From Streptomyces rubradiris (GTDB lineage Bacteria > Actinomycetota > Actinomycetes > Streptomycetales > Streptomycetaceae), in contig NZ_BNEA01000015.1 of assembly GCF_016860525.1 (NCBI RefSeq), positions 5,542,501 to 5,606,500 on the forward strand: a stretch of 64,000 nucleotides of DNA. The letters run 5' to 3'. The position numbers and the translations under genes were made by a program. The notes under the pieces are model-generated. The model saw nothing but the letters and a program-made list of their open reading frames with translations. It made no database searches and had not been told where the DNA came from. Shown one piece after another: positions 24,165 through 33,727 of the stretch. How positions within the stretch are numbered: the stretch's first letter is position 1; each line of letters starts with the position of its first letter.

Positions 24165-24823
24165 CGCGCGGCTCCCCCCTTCCCGGACCGCCGGTCCGCC
24201 GCCGGCGCGGCCCGCCCGTCCGGGCCGCCCGCCCGTTCGCGTCCGCGGTAGCCGAGGGAGCGCTGGAGGGGGTCCGGCGGGGCGGGCCGGGTGCCGGCCA
24301 GGTGGCCGCGGAACAGGGTGGCCAGGCGGTGCCCGAAGTGGTCCGCCTCGGCCTCGTCGGTCTCCCGGGAGCCGTTGCGGGCGGCCACCGTCAGGGCCGC
24401 TTCCCGCCAGCCGGGGGCGTCGGCGAGGGCGCGGGCCGCGGCGGCCCCGGCCAGGTGGTGGTGGCGGTGGCCGGCGTGCAGGTGCCACAGTTCGTGCCCC
24501 AGGATGACCAGTTGCTGCACGTCCTCCGCCCGCTCCTCCACGATGATCAGGTCGAAGTCGGCGAACTCGACCCACAGTCCGGTCACTTCGATCTCGTCCG
24601 GGAACCGCTCGAACCGCAGCTCGACCGGCCGTCCGGCGCGCAGCGCGGTCATCTCCTCGCACAGCGCGTGGCACAACTGCCGTATGTCCTGCGGGGTTTC
24701 GGGCCGGGCGCGGACGGCGGCGGAGAGGTCGCCGGCCAGCTCCCGCATCGCCGGACCGGTGCGCGGGCGGAGCAGCCGGGAGGTGAGTCCGGTCAGCCGC
24801 TGTCGCGCGCCCGCGATGCCCAT
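24161..24823 (-). CDS. ImmA/IrrE-like zinc metallopeptidase
   Basis: This 220-residue protein has the zinc motif HELWH (His110, Glu111, His114) within VILGHELWHLHAGH. An acidic segment (ETDEAEADHFGHRLA) probably supplies the third ligand. It is often annotated as a toxin component or regulator-cleaving peptidase. No signal peptide is present. The disordered C-terminal 40 residues are Pro/Arg/Gly-rich. It is coupled by GTGA to the membrane-protein gene, and unlike many relatives it has no HTH gene directly upstream. A repressor-cleaving role is therefore only a guess. Confidence 0.82.
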   Translation of the reverse strand: MGIAGARQRLTGLTSRLLRPRTGPAMRELAGDLSAAVRARPETPQDIRQLCHALCEEMTALRAGRPVELRFERFPDEIEVTGLWVEFADFDLIIVEERAEDVQQLVILGHELWHLHAGHRHHHLAGAAAARALADAPGWREAALTVAARNGSRETDEAEADHFGHRLATLFRGHLAGTRPAPPDPLQRSLGYRGRERAGGPDGRAAPAADRRSGKGGAAR

Positions 24824-25002
24824 CGGCCCCCCTTCGTACCGTGTCCGGCCCGGTCATGGCTGGTCCGAGGGTACGCGCACGGATGTGCCCGCGTCATGCG
24901 TTCCCCCAAACGTCGTTCAACGTGAAACGACCTATGAGCTTTGTCCAACCCATTGACGTGCACGCGCGGGGAATCTACGGTCCCGTTCGAAGTTACGGGC
25001 AT

Positions 25003-25020
25003 CATTCGACATATCGAACG
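25003..25020. promoter_or_regulatory. Candidate IclR operator upstream of arabinan operon
   Basis: The site CATTCGACATATCGAACG aligns over 18 positions with the near-palindromes at 37303 and 44566. It ends 12 nt before the ATG of the binding-protein gene. A second half-site, CCCGTTCGAAGTTACGGG, lies at 24982-24999. Occupancy here would block transcription or translation start. Confidence 0.65.
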
Positions 25021-25032
25021 TAGGGGCAAGGT

Positions 25033-26391
25033 ATGGGACAACCTGGCCTGAACCGCAGGCACTTCCTCGGCGCCGCGGGCGGGTTGGTGACGGCCGCGAG
25101 CCTCGGTTTCGCCGCCCTCGGCAGCGGGGCCGACGCGCTGGCCACCGGCGCCCGCACCCGGGTGCGCTACTGGAACCTCTTCCAGGGCGGTGACGGCGCC
25201 AACCAGGTCGCCATGGTCGACGCGTTCCGCAAGGCGTTCCCCGGCACCGCGGTGAAGGACTCCACCCTCACCTGGGGCGGCCCCTACTACACCAAGCTCG
25301 CCATGGCCGCCGCCGGCAACCGCGCCCCCGACCTCGCCGTCATGCACCAGGGCCGCGTCCCCGGCTTCGCCCCCGGACGCCTCCTCGACCCCTGGGACAC
25401 CGGACTGCTGGCCGAGTACGGGGTGCGCGAGGCCGACTTCAACCCGGTGCTGTGGAAGCGCGGCGTCGTCGACGGCGAGCTCTACGCCCTGCCCCTCGAC
25501 ATCCACGTCCAGCTCTGCTTCTACCGCAAGGACGTGTGCCGCAGGGCCGGCCTGCTGGACTCCGCCGGCCGGCTGCCCGCCGTCACCTCCACCGACGACT
25601 GGTTCGCCGTCCTGAAGGAGGCCAGGAAGCAGCTGAAGAGGGGTCAGCAGACCCTCGGCCTGCACGCCAACGACCAGAACTTCTGCTGGTGGTTCTTCGT
25701 CGCCTTCTACCAGCAGCTCGGCGGCACCTACTTCGACGCCGCCCAGACGGACCTGACCTTCGACACCGGCAAGGCCACCGAGGTCCTGGAGTTCTTCCGC
25801 AAGCACGTCACCGACGGCTACGTCACCCCGGGCGAGACCGACGCCGAGGCGTTCCTCGCCGGTTCCCCCTTCACCTGGGAGGGCAACTGGTCGGTGCCCT
25901 ACTTCACCGGCGAGAAGGTCGACTACGGCGCCCAGCCGCTCCCCGCGGTCTTCGGCACCCCGGCCACCCACGCCGAGTCCCACTCCTTCGTCCTGCCTCA
26001 CCGGGCCGGCCGCGGCGGCGCCGCCGACGAGGGCGCCTACCGCCTCGCCGCCTACATGGTCACCCACGCCACCACCTGGGCGCTCGGCGGGCACATCCCC
26101 GCCTACCTGCCCACCTTCGAGGACCCGGGCTACCGCGAGCTGACCCCGCAGAACGAGTACTCCCGGCCCGCCATGGACCACCAGGCCAACGAGCCGCACA
26201 TCTGGTTCGCGGGCTCCACCGGCATCCTCGCCCAGCGCCTCGGCCCGGTCATCGCCTCCTCCAACCTCGGCTCCACCGCCCCCGACAAGGCGGCCCGCCG
26301 CCTGAAGTCCCTGCTGGAGCAGCTGCTCGCGGCGAAGAACCCGATGACCGGGCGGACCGCCGCCCAGGAACTGAAGGGAGCCGCCGCATGA
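25033..26391 (+). CDS. Sugar ABC transporter substrate-binding protein (Tat-type signal)
   Basis: The 452-residue protein is a CUT1-type solute-binding protein for oligosaccharides. It starts with a twin-arginine signal (NRRHFLGAAGGLV) and then VRYWNLFQGGDGANQ. There is no lipobox cysteine in the first 60 residues, so membrane anchoring is not evident. It is the first gene of a tightly coupled operon with two permeases, GH43 and GH51 arabinan enzymes, which suggests arabino-oligosaccharides as ligand. No ATPase is encoded, so a shared MsiK-like ATPase elsewhere is expected. A candidate operator lies just before the ATG. Confidence 0.92.
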   Translation: MGQPGLNRRHFLGAAGGLVTAASLGFAALGSGADALATGARTRVRYWNLFQGGDGANQVAMVDAFRKAFPGTAVKDSTLTWGGPYYTKLAMAAAGNRAPDLAVMHQGRVPGFAPGRLLDPWDTGLLAEYGVREADFNPVLWKRGVVDGELYALPLDIHVQLCFYRKDVCRRAGLLDSAGRLPAVTSTDDWFAVLKEARKQLKRGQQTLGLHANDQNFCWWFFVAFYQQLGGTYFDAAQTDLTFDTGKATEVLEFFRKHVTDGYVTPGETDAEAFLAGSPFTWEGNWSVPYFTGEKVDYGAQPLPAVFGTPATHAESHSFVLPHRAGRGGAADEGAYRLAAYMVTHATTWALGGHIPAYLPTFEDPGYRELTPQNEYSRPAMDHQANEPHIWFAGSTGILAQRLGPVIASSNLGSTAPDKAARRLKSLLEQLLAAKNPMTGRTAAQELKGAAA

Positions 26392-27335
26392 GCAGTACGG
26401 CACTGACCAGGGCCGGCCGCACGGCCCGCCCCCGCGCCGCCGCCGGCACCGACTCCACCCGGCTGCGCTGGTCCCGCCGCCTCCAGCACGGCGGCTGGTT
26501 CGTCGCCCCGTTCCTCGTCCTCTACGGGCTGTTCGTCATCCTGCCCGTCGTCCGCGGCCTCTACCTCAGCTTCACCGACGCCAACATCTCCGGCGACCAC
26601 ACCGGCTTCGTCGGCCTCGCCAACTACCGCGAGGCACTGCGGGACCCGCTCGTGTGGGACTCCCTGTGGCACAGCACGCAGTTCACGCTGTACGTCGTCC
26701 CGCTGATCGTCCTCGTGGCCCTGCTGATGGCCCTGATCGCCCACCACACCACGCACTTCAAGTGGCTGTGGCGGCTGTGCTTCTTCGCGCCCTTCCTGCT
26801 GCCCTCGGCCGTCATCGGCAACCTGTGGTGGTGGCTGTTCCAGCCCACCAACGGCATGGTCAACCACGTCCTCGGCCTGGACACACCGTGGCTCACCCAG
26901 AAGTCCACGGCCATGCTCGCCGTCGTCGTCGCCACCCTGTGGTGGACGGTCGGCTTCTCCTTCCTGCTCTACCTGGCCGCCCTGCAGAACATCCCGCAGC
27001 ACCTGTACGAGGCAGCCGAACTCGACGGCGCGAACGCCCTGCAGCGGATGCTGTACATCACCGTGCCCAACCTGCGCTCCATCACCGGCCTGGTCGTCGC
27101 CCTCCAGGTCCTCGCCTCCCTCCAGGTCTTCGACCAGGCCGTGGTCATGTACCAGTTCGGCCCCGGACCGGAGGAATCGACGCGCACCTTCGTCCAGTAC
27201 ACCCTCGAACAGGGCTTCACCACCTACCGCGTGGGCTACGCCTCCGCGATCTCCTTCGTCCTGTTCGTCATCATCGCGGCCGTGGCGCTCGCCCGGATGT
27301 GGCTGCTGAAGAGCCGCGAGGAGGCCACCCGATGA
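26388..27335 (+). CDS. Sugar ABC transporter permease (MalF-like)
   Basis: This 315-residue inner-membrane protein has six predicted membrane segments (FVAPFLVLYGLFVILPVV, LYVVPLIVLVALLMALI and others). The EAA loop reads LYEAAELDGANALQRMLYITVP, which docks the ATPase. The start overlaps the binding-protein stop (ATGA), and the end overlaps the next permease by 4 nt. Confidence 0.94.
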   Translation: MSSTALTRAGRTARPRAAAGTDSTRLRWSRRLQHGGWFVAPFLVLYGLFVILPVVRGLYLSFTDANISGDHTGFVGLANYREALRDPLVWDSLWHSTQFTLYVVPLIVLVALLMALIAHHTTHFKWLWRLCFFAPFLLPSAVIGNLWWWLFQPTNGMVNHVLGLDTPWLTQKSTAMLAVVVATLWWTVGFSFLLYLAALQNIPQHLYEAAELDGANALQRMLYITVPNLRSITGLVVALQVLASLQVFDQAVVMYQFGPGPEESTRTFVQYTLEQGFTTYRVGYASAISFVLFVIIAAVALARMWLLKSREEATR

Positions 27336-28171
27336 CCACCCGCTCCGCCCGCCGCTGGCCCCCCGCCCAGATCGCGCTCACGGCCGTCGCCGCGGCCCTC
27401 TCCCTGATCTGGCTCGCCCCCCTGGCCTGGGCCCTGTCCACCTCCCTGAAGTCCCCGACGGAGTCCGTCACCTCGCCGCACTGGATACCCGAGCACGTCA
27501 CCCTGGACTCCTGGAAGGAGGTCCTCCGGGCGGGCGACATCCCCAACTGGTTCGTGAACTCCGTCGTCGTCTCCGTGTCCGTCACGGTGATCGTGCTGCT
27601 GGTCGCCGCCCTCGCCGGATACGGCTTCGCCCGCACCGAGTTCCGCGGCAAGGGCGCCCTGATGGGCCTGACCATGGCCGGCCTGATGTTCTCCCCGGCG
27701 ATCCTCGGCGTCCCGCTGTTCACCACGGTCCAGTCGCTCGGCATGGTCGACACCTACTGGGGCATGATCCTGCCCCAGTGCGCCCCGGCCGCGATGGTCT
27801 ACATCCTCTACAAGTTCTTCCAGGGCCTGCCCCGGGAGCTGGAGGAGGCCGCGTTCATCGACGGCGCCGGCCGCTGGCGGATCTTCTTCACCATCGTGCT
27901 GCCCCTGTCGAAGCCCTCGCTGTCCGCGGTCGGGATCTTCACCTTCATCGCGTCCTGGAACAACTTCCTGTGGCCGTACATGGTGACCAACAACCCCGAC
28001 CTGATGACCATGCCCAACGGCATCGCCACCGTGCAGAACGCCTTCGGCATCGTCTGGCCCCAGCTGATGGCCGGCGGCCTGATCGCCGGACTGCCGCTGA
28101 TCATCGTCTTCGTCTTCTTCCAGAGCCAGATCGTGCGGGGCGTGGCCCACACCGGCCTGGCCGGCCAGTGA
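27332..28171 (+). CDS. Sugar ABC transporter permease (MalG-like)
   Basis: The 279-residue protein has six membrane segments and an EAA loop (ELEEAAFIDGAGRWRIFFTIVLP). It pairs with the preceding permease to form the channel of a CUT1 importer. The start overlaps the previous gene by 4 nt (ATGA), and the glycosidase gene follows directly. Confidence 0.94.
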   Translation: MTTRSARRWPPAQIALTAVAAALSLIWLAPLAWALSTSLKSPTESVTSPHWIPEHVTLDSWKEVLRAGDIPNWFVNSVVVSVSVTVIVLLVAALAGYGFARTEFRGKGALMGLTMAGLMFSPAILGVPLFTTVQSLGMVDTYWGMILPQCAPAAMVYILYKFFQGLPRELEEAAFIDGAGRWRIFFTIVLPLSKPSLSAVGIFTFIASWNNFLWPYMVTNNPDLMTMPNGIATVQNAFGIVWPQLMAGGLIAGLPLIIVFVFFQSQIVRGVAHTGLAGQ

Positions 28172-28188
28172 CGCAAGGAGCCCCCGCG

Positions 28189-29151
28189 TTGAGACTCCGA
28201 CTCGCCGCCGTCCTCGCGGCCACCGCCCTCGCCCTGCTCCCCGCCACGGCCTCGGCCGCGCCGGCGTACCCCGACCCGCTGCCCCTGACCGGGCAGCAGA
28301 CCGTCCACGACCCCACCGTCCACCGGCTGAAGGACGGCCGGTACGTCGCCTACTCCACCGGCGGCGTCCTCGGCGCCCGTCTCTCCACCGACCTGCGCCA
28401 CTGGACGGACGCGGGCAACGCCTTCACCACCCCGCCCGCCTGGTGGCACGACTACAACTCCACCGCCGACCCCTGGGCCCCCGACCTGACCTACCGCGAC
28501 GGCCGCTACTGGCTCTACTACGCCGTCTCCTCCTGGGGCACCAACCACTCCGCGATCGGCGTCGCCACCTCGCCCACCGGCCTGCCCGGCACCTGGACCG
28601 ACCACGGCCCGGCGTTCACCTCGGAGAAGACCGACACCTGGAACGCCATCGACCCCAACGTGATCCGGGCCGACGGACGGCTCTGGCTGGCGTTCGGCTC
28701 GTACTGGACGGGCATCCGCATGACCGAACTGGACCCGCGGACCGGCAAGGCGCTCCCCGGGGCCCCGGTCCACCACCTGGCGACCCGCCCCGACGCCCCG
28801 TACGCCGTGGAGGGCCCGGCGATCGTCCGCCACGGCGGCTACTACTACCTCTTCGCCTCCTACGACACCTGCTGCGCGGGCGTGGACTCGACGTACAAGA
28901 TCCGCGTGGGCCGCTCCAAGTCGGTGACGGGCCCGTACACCGACAGCACGGGCAAACCGATGCTCGACGGCGGCGGCGACCTCCTCCTGGCCGGCCACGG
29001 CCGCTACACGGGCCCCGGCGGGGAGTCGGTGTTCCGCACCCGCGGCAAGACCTGGCTGGCCTACCACTACTACGACGCGACGGACGACGGCACCCCGAAG
29101 CTGGGGCTCAACGAGCTCCGGTGGCGCACGGGCTGGCCCGTTCTCAAGTGA
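28189..29151 (+). CDS. Secreted GH43 arabinan endo-1,5-alpha-L-arabinosidase
   Basis: The protein (320 residues from TTG) has a Sec signal peptide (RLRLAAVLAATALALLPATASAA). The GH43 five-bladed propeller shows the three acidic residues: Asp in QTVHDPTVHR, Asp in NAIDPNVIR and Glu in YAVEGPAIV. It should cut alpha-1,5-arabinan outside the cell. The TTG at 28189 is supported by AAGGAG 8 nt upstream and a well-shaped signal peptide; a GTG at 28168 overlapping the permease stop is the alternative. A second secreted GH43 lies at 36.3 kb. Confidence 0.88.
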   Translation: MRLRLAAVLAATALALLPATASAAPAYPDPLPLTGQQTVHDPTVHRLKDGRYVAYSTGGVLGARLSTDLRHWTDAGNAFTTPPAWWHDYNSTADPWAPDLTYRDGRYWLYYAVSSWGTNHSAIGVATSPTGLPGTWTDHGPAFTSEKTDTWNAIDPNVIRADGRLWLAFGSYWTGIRMTELDPRTGKALPGAPVHHLATRPDAPYAVEGPAIVRHGGYYYLFASYDTCCAGVDSTYKIRVGRSKSVTGPYTDSTGKPMLDGGGDLLLAGHGRYTGPGGESVFRTRGKTWLAYHYYDATDDGTPKLGLNELRWRTGWPVLK

Positions 29152-29165
29152 CCCGGAAGGAACCC

Positions 29166-30686
29166 ATGAGCAAGCACACCGCCCGCTTCACCCTCGACCC
29201 CGCCTTCACCGTGGGCGAGGTGAACCCCCGACTCTTCGGCTCCTTCGTGGAACACCTCGGCCGCTGCGTGTACACCGGCGTCTACGAGCCGGACCACCCC
29301 GCGGCCGACGCCGACGGCCTGCGCACCGACGTGCTGGACCTGGTCCGCGAACTCGGCGTCACCGCCATCCGCTACCCCGGCGGCAACTTCGTCTCCGGCT
29401 ACAAGTGGGAGGACTCCGTCGGCCCGGTGGAGGACCGTCCCCGCCGGCTCGACCTGGCCTGGCACTCCACCGAGACCAACCGCTTCGGCCTGTCCGAGTA
29501 CATCGCGTTCCTGAAGAAGGTCGGCCCCCAGGCGGAGCCCATGATGGCGGTGAACCTCGGCACCCGGGGCGTCGCCGAGGCCCTGGAACTCCAGGAGTAC
29601 GCCAACCACCCCTCCGGCACCGCCCTGTCCGACCTGCGCGCCGCCCACGGCGACAAGGACCCCTTCGGCATCCGGCTGTGGTGCCTCGGCAACGAGATGG
29701 ACGGCCCCTGGCAGACCGGCCACAAGACGGCCGAGGAGTACGGCAGGCTCGCCGCCGAGACCGCCCGCGCCATGCGCCAGCAGGACCCCCGCGTGGAACT
29801 GGTCGCCTGCGGCTCCTCCAGCCAGGCCATGCCCACCTTCGCCGAGTGGGAGGCCACCGTCCTGAAGGAGACGTACGACCTGGTCGACTACATCTCGGTG
29901 CACGCCTACTACGAGCCCGTCGACGGCGACGTGGACTCCTTCCTCGCCTCGGCCGTCGACATGGAGTCCTTCATAGAGAACGTGGTCGCCACGGCCGACC
30001 ACGTGGGCGCGCTGCTGAAGTCGAAGAAGAAGATCAACCTCTCCTTCGACGAGTGGAACGTCTGGTACCTCACCAAGTGGGTGGAGTTCTCCGAGACCCG
30101 CGACCTGTCCGACTGGCCCGAGGCGCCCCGCCTGCTGGAGGACAACTACAGCGTCACCGACGCCGTGGTCTTCGGCTCGCTGCTGATCGCCCTGCTCCGG
30201 CACGCCGACCGGGTCACCGTGGCCTGCCTCGCCCAGCTCGTCAACGTCATCGCCCCGATCATGACCGAGCCCGGCGGCCCGGCCTGGCGGCAGACGACGT
30301 TCTTCCCGTTCGCGCAGGCCTCCAGGTACGGCCGCGGCCAGGTGCTGGACGTCCGCGTGGAGTCGCCGACGTACGAGACGAAGAAGTACGGCGAGACCGA
30401 CCTGCTGCACGCCACCGCCGTGCGCGCGGACGACGGCACCGTCACCGTGTTCGCGGTCAACCGCAGCCGCACCGAGCCGCTGCCCCTCGAAGTCGCGCTG
30501 AACGGGCTGGAGCTGACCACCGTCACCGAGCACACCGCCCTCGCGGACGCCGATCCCGACGCCCGCAACACCCTGACCGACCCCGAACGCGTCACCCCGC
30601 ACCCGGTGGAGGGCACCGCCCTGGCGGACGGCACCCTCACCGCCGTACTGGAGCCGCTGTCCTGGAACGTGATCAGGCTGGCGTGA
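29166..30686 (+). CDS. abfA: GH51 alpha-L-arabinofuranosidase (intracellular)
   Basis: The 506-residue protein has no signal peptide and shows GH51 landmarks: GSFVEHLGRCVYTGVYEP, RYPGGNFVSGYKWEDS, the acid/base Glu177 in CLGNEMDG and the nucleophile Glu296 in SFDEWNVW. It releases L-arabinose from imported arabino-oligosaccharides. GGAAGGAA precedes the ATG, and the GH43 gene ends 14 nt upstream. It is the last gene of the import operon and ends at a perfect palindrome. Confidence 0.94.
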   Translation: MSKHTARFTLDPAFTVGEVNPRLFGSFVEHLGRCVYTGVYEPDHPAADADGLRTDVLDLVRELGVTAIRYPGGNFVSGYKWEDSVGPVEDRPRRLDLAWHSTETNRFGLSEYIAFLKKVGPQAEPMMAVNLGTRGVAEALELQEYANHPSGTALSDLRAAHGDKDPFGIRLWCLGNEMDGPWQTGHKTAEEYGRLAAETARAMRQQDPRVELVACGSSSQAMPTFAEWEATVLKETYDLVDYISVHAYYEPVDGDVDSFLASAVDMESFIENVVATADHVGALLKSKKKINLSFDEWNVWYLTKWVEFSETRDLSDWPEAPRLLEDNYSVTDAVVFGSLLIALLRHADRVTVACLAQLVNVIAPIMTEPGGPAWRQTTFFPFAQASRYGRGQVLDVRVESPTYETKKYGETDLLHATAVRADDGTVTVFAVNRSRTEPLPLEVALNGLELTTVTEHTALADADPDARNTLTDPERVTPHPVEGTALADGTLTAVLEPLSWNVIRLA

Positions 30687-30691
30687 CCGGG

Positions 30692-30709
30692 CCGGTGTGA
30701 TCACACCGG
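30692..30709. terminator. Perfect 18-bp palindrome between convergent genes
   Basis: CCGGTGTGATCACACCGG is fully self-complementary. It lies 5 nt after the GH51 stop and overlaps the stop of the GH35 gene. It may act as a compact bidirectional terminator. With no loop it might instead be a protein site. Confidence 0.5.
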
Positions 30710-33652
30710 TGTGACGGGCACGCCGCCGCTCGCGGCGCCGAGCAGCGTCAGCCGCACCGACCCGGGGCCCGACAGCGTGGTGAACTCCGACAGGACCGCC
30801 AGCGCCAGCGTGTTGGTGCCCCGGGTGCGCAGGATGCCGTTCGGCAGCACGAACGTGTGCTGCGGACCGACGTTGTTGATGTACTGGCCCAGGTTCCAGC
30901 CGTTGAGGAAGAGCTGGGCGCGGTAGGCCCGGTACGGGTCGTCGTCCAGGGTCAGCCCGATCGACGCGTCGACGCCGGCCGGCACCGACAGCCGGAACGC
31001 GGTCCGGTACCAGGTGACGCCCTGGTACCGCTCCGCGCGCGGGAACTCCGTCCTCTCCCAGTCGCCGTCCCGGAAGCCGGGCAGGTGCCAGCCGTGCCGC
31101 TCGCCGTACAGACCGCCGTTGTTCAGCGGCCCGCGCACCGGGTCGGCGGGCCCTTCGCCCTGGATGCGCCAGCGCACCTTCGGCGCGCCGCCCTTGAAGG
31201 TGACCGCGGTCAGCCCGCGGGCCACCTTGTGCGTGTCGAGCGCCTTGCCGTCCTGGTCGTGCTGCATCCGCCGGACCAGCACCGACAGCACGTGCCGGCC
31301 GGGGGAGCGCAGCGGCTCGCGCACCGGGAAGACCGCCGTGTCCGCCCAACTGCCCTGGCGGACCGTCTTCTTGTCCGGAACGGGCATCCGGTGCGTGCCC
31401 AGCGGCTCGCCGTCCAGCCACGCCATCAGCAGGCCCTGGGTGCCGGTGCTGTAGGCGAGCGCGACCTCCTCGATGTCGGTGCTGTCGGTGAAGGTGCCCC
31501 GGTACCAGACGTCGCCGTAGTGGAAGCCGTAGTCGTCGGCGAACAGCACCGGCTGCCCCTCGGGGACGGCCGTGGTGGAGAACGACGAGGTCTTGTCGGC
31601 CTCCTTCCACGACGAGTCGTCGAAGCCCGGTCCCGCCTCCGGGTTCTCCCGCCGCATGCGCCAGCCGCCCAGTCGGGGCAGCCGTACCTCGGGCACCCCC
31701 GGCAGCGAGCCCCTGGACATCAGGGAGCCCGAGAGGGTGACCCGGGTGGTCACCCGGTGCCCGTTCCAGACCAGGGTGTCGATCCCGCGCGGCGCCCACA
31801 CCTCCAGGCTCGTCGACTCCTTCAGGTCACCGGTGAGGTGCACCTCGGAGCCGCGCAGCTCGGCGTGGCGCAGCAGCGCCGGGCCGTACACCAGGAGGGT
31901 CCCGGACGGGGTGTCGTACGGGAACAGGCGGACGGCGGTGGCGTCGTCGGCGAAGAGCAGCAGCAGCGGGGTGTCGCTGTCGCCCTTCCGCACCAGCATC
32001 CGGGTCAGCCCGTCCTCACCCAGGGGCGCGCTGACGTGCAGCTCGCCCCGGTCGTAGGCCCAGCCGCCCTCCGGGTCCAGCCGCTGCACGGACGGCTCGG
32101 ACCGGGACTTCAGGACCAGTTCGGCCATCTCGCCGCGGGGCCCGGTGAACACGGCGATGTCCTGCCGGCCCGTCGTCAGGCACAGCATGGGCGAGGCGGT
32201 GGAGTGCTTCAGCTTGCGCCGGCCCAGCCGCAGCCCGGTGGTCAGCAGCCTGGCGTCCTTGCCGGGCACGGTGACGCGCAGCGTGCCGGCGTCGGTCGGC
32301 AGGTCGGTGGTGACCGCCTCCGTGCCGTCGTTGCGGGCGATGTACACGTGCGCGCCGGTGTCCTGGTTGGCGAGGTGGTAGACCTTCAGCCCCTCGGCCC
32401 GCACGTCCGGTGCCCGGTCCAGCTTGGCGAAGTCGGGCACGCGTTGCAGCAGGTGCCCGAGCTGGTGCATCGGGGCGATCTTCTCGGTGACGTTGCGGGC
32501 CTCGTCGATGGCGGCGCCGTAGTCGTACGACGTGTAGACGACCGGTGCGGGCAGCCAGCCCCACGAGGTCCCGCCGAACGTCATGTACACGTTGTGCAGG
32601 GTGAGGCCGTTGGCCAGGTTGGTCAGGTAGAAGCGGCGCTCGTAGGCCGCGTCCCGGGTGCGCCGCGACTCGGCGTACCCCTTGCCGTCGAACTCGGCCC
32701 CGCCCCACGGGTCGAACCAGCCGCCGCCGAACTCGGGCACGAACCCGGGCGTGCTCGGCGAGGCGGTGGCCCCGCCCTTCGGCCCGCCGGGCCCGAAATG
32801 CCCCCAGTCCGGGGGGGTCTTGAACGGCGAGGGATAGCCGTCGAAGCCGTACAGCCAGCCGCCCTTCTCCCCGCCGGTGTCGAAGGAGCCGGGGATCCAG
32901 TAGCCGTTCCTGCCCTTGTCGTTGTGGAACAGCGGGACGTCGATCCCGTCGGCCCGGACCTTCTTGTACAGGTGCGACATGTACGCCCGGCCGGTGGCGT
33001 CGGCCGGGTGGGCGTCGTACTCGTTCTCGATCTGGTACAGCAGGATCGTGCCGGCGCCCTGGGTGAACAGGTGCCGGCGGGCGATCCGGTTCACCTGGGT
33101 CAGCCACTCGTCGACGTGCGACAGGTACGTGGGGTCGTCGGTGCGGGCCGTGCCCTCGGTCGCGGTCAGCCAGCCCGGGAAGCCGCCGCCGTCGACCTCG
33201 GCGTTGATGTACGGGCCCGGCCGCAGGATGACGTACAGCCCCGTTTCCGCCGCCATGCGCAGGAACAGGTCCAGGTCCCGGACGCCGGAGAAGTCGTAGC
33301 GGCCGGGCGCGGGGGAGTGGTAGTTCCAGGCCACGTAGACGCTGACGGCGTTGTAGCCGTGCGCCCGCATCTTCTGCAGCACGTCCCGCCACAGCGAGGG
33401 GCTGGGCAGTCGGAAGGGGTGCAGCTCGCCGGACCACACCACCAGCCGCCGCCCGTCCACGAGCAGCGAGTAGCGGTCGTAGCCGATGGTGTGCCGCGTG
33501 CCGTCGGCGCGCGGCGGGGCCGGTGCCGGACCGGTCGGCGCGCTGCCGCCCGCGTACGCGGAGGGGGCCCCGGGGCCGCCGCTGCCGCCCAGGGCCAGCC
33601 CGAGCGCGGCGGAGCCGGCCAGGGCACTGAAGGAACGTCTGCTGAGCGCCAA
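30701..33652 (-). CDS. Secreted GH35 beta-galactosidase
   Basis: The 983-residue protein has a Tat-like signal (LSRRSFSALAGSAALGLALGG) followed by a GH35 catalytic barrel: WSGELHPFRLP, QIENEY (207-212) with the acid/base Glu, and VPEFGGG with the likely nucleophile Glu307. Beta-sandwich domains follow to the C-terminus. It should remove terminal beta-galactose, for instance from galactan side chains of pectin. The TTG at 33652 is supported by GGGAGGA 6 nt upstream. It is a single gene convergent with the arabinan operon and has no copy of the IclR-type site upstream that I could see. Confidence 0.92.
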   Translation of the reverse strand: MALSRRSFSALAGSAALGLALGGSGGPGAPSAYAGGSAPTGPAPAPPRADGTRHTIGYDRYSLLVDGRRLVVWSGELHPFRLPSPSLWRDVLQKMRAHGYNAVSVYVAWNYHSPAPGRYDFSGVRDLDLFLRMAAETGLYVILRPGPYINAEVDGGGFPGWLTATEGTARTDDPTYLSHVDEWLTQVNRIARRHLFTQGAGTILLYQIENEYDAHPADATGRAYMSHLYKKVRADGIDVPLFHNDKGRNGYWIPGSFDTGGEKGGWLYGFDGYPSPFKTPPDWGHFGPGGPKGGATASPSTPGFVPEFGGGWFDPWGGAEFDGKGYAESRRTRDAAYERRFYLTNLANGLTLHNVYMTFGGTSWGWLPAPVVYTSYDYGAAIDEARNVTEKIAPMHQLGHLLQRVPDFAKLDRAPDVRAEGLKVYHLANQDTGAHVYIARNDGTEAVTTDLPTDAGTLRVTVPGKDARLLTTGLRLGRRKLKHSTASPMLCLTTGRQDIAVFTGPRGEMAELVLKSRSEPSVQRLDPEGGWAYDRGELHVSAPLGEDGLTRMLVRKGDSDTPLLLLFADDATAVRLFPYDTPSGTLLVYGPALLRHAELRGSEVHLTGDLKESTSLEVWAPRGIDTLVWNGHRVTTRVTLSGSLMSRGSLPGVPEVRLPRLGGWRMRRENPEAGPGFDDSSWKEADKTSSFSTTAVPEGQPVLFADDYGFHYGDVWYRGTFTDSTDIEEVALAYSTGTQGLLMAWLDGEPLGTHRMPVPDKKTVRQGSWADTAVFPVREPLRSPGRHVLSVLVRRMQHDQDGKALDTHKVARGLTAVTFKGGAPKVRWRIQGEGPADPVRGPLNNGGLYGERHGWHLPGFRDGDWERTEFPRAERYQGVTWYRTAFRLSVPAGVDASIGLTLDDDPYRAYRAQLFLNGWNLGQYINNVGPQHTFVLPNGILRTRGTNTLALAVLSEFTTLSGPGSVRLTLLGAASGGVPVTPV

Positions 33653-33727
33653 GGTGGGTCCTCCCGGGCGGTCCTAGGGGGCGCGGGTCCGGCCATTCTC
33701 CATGGCGGGACGCCCCACAATGGATCC

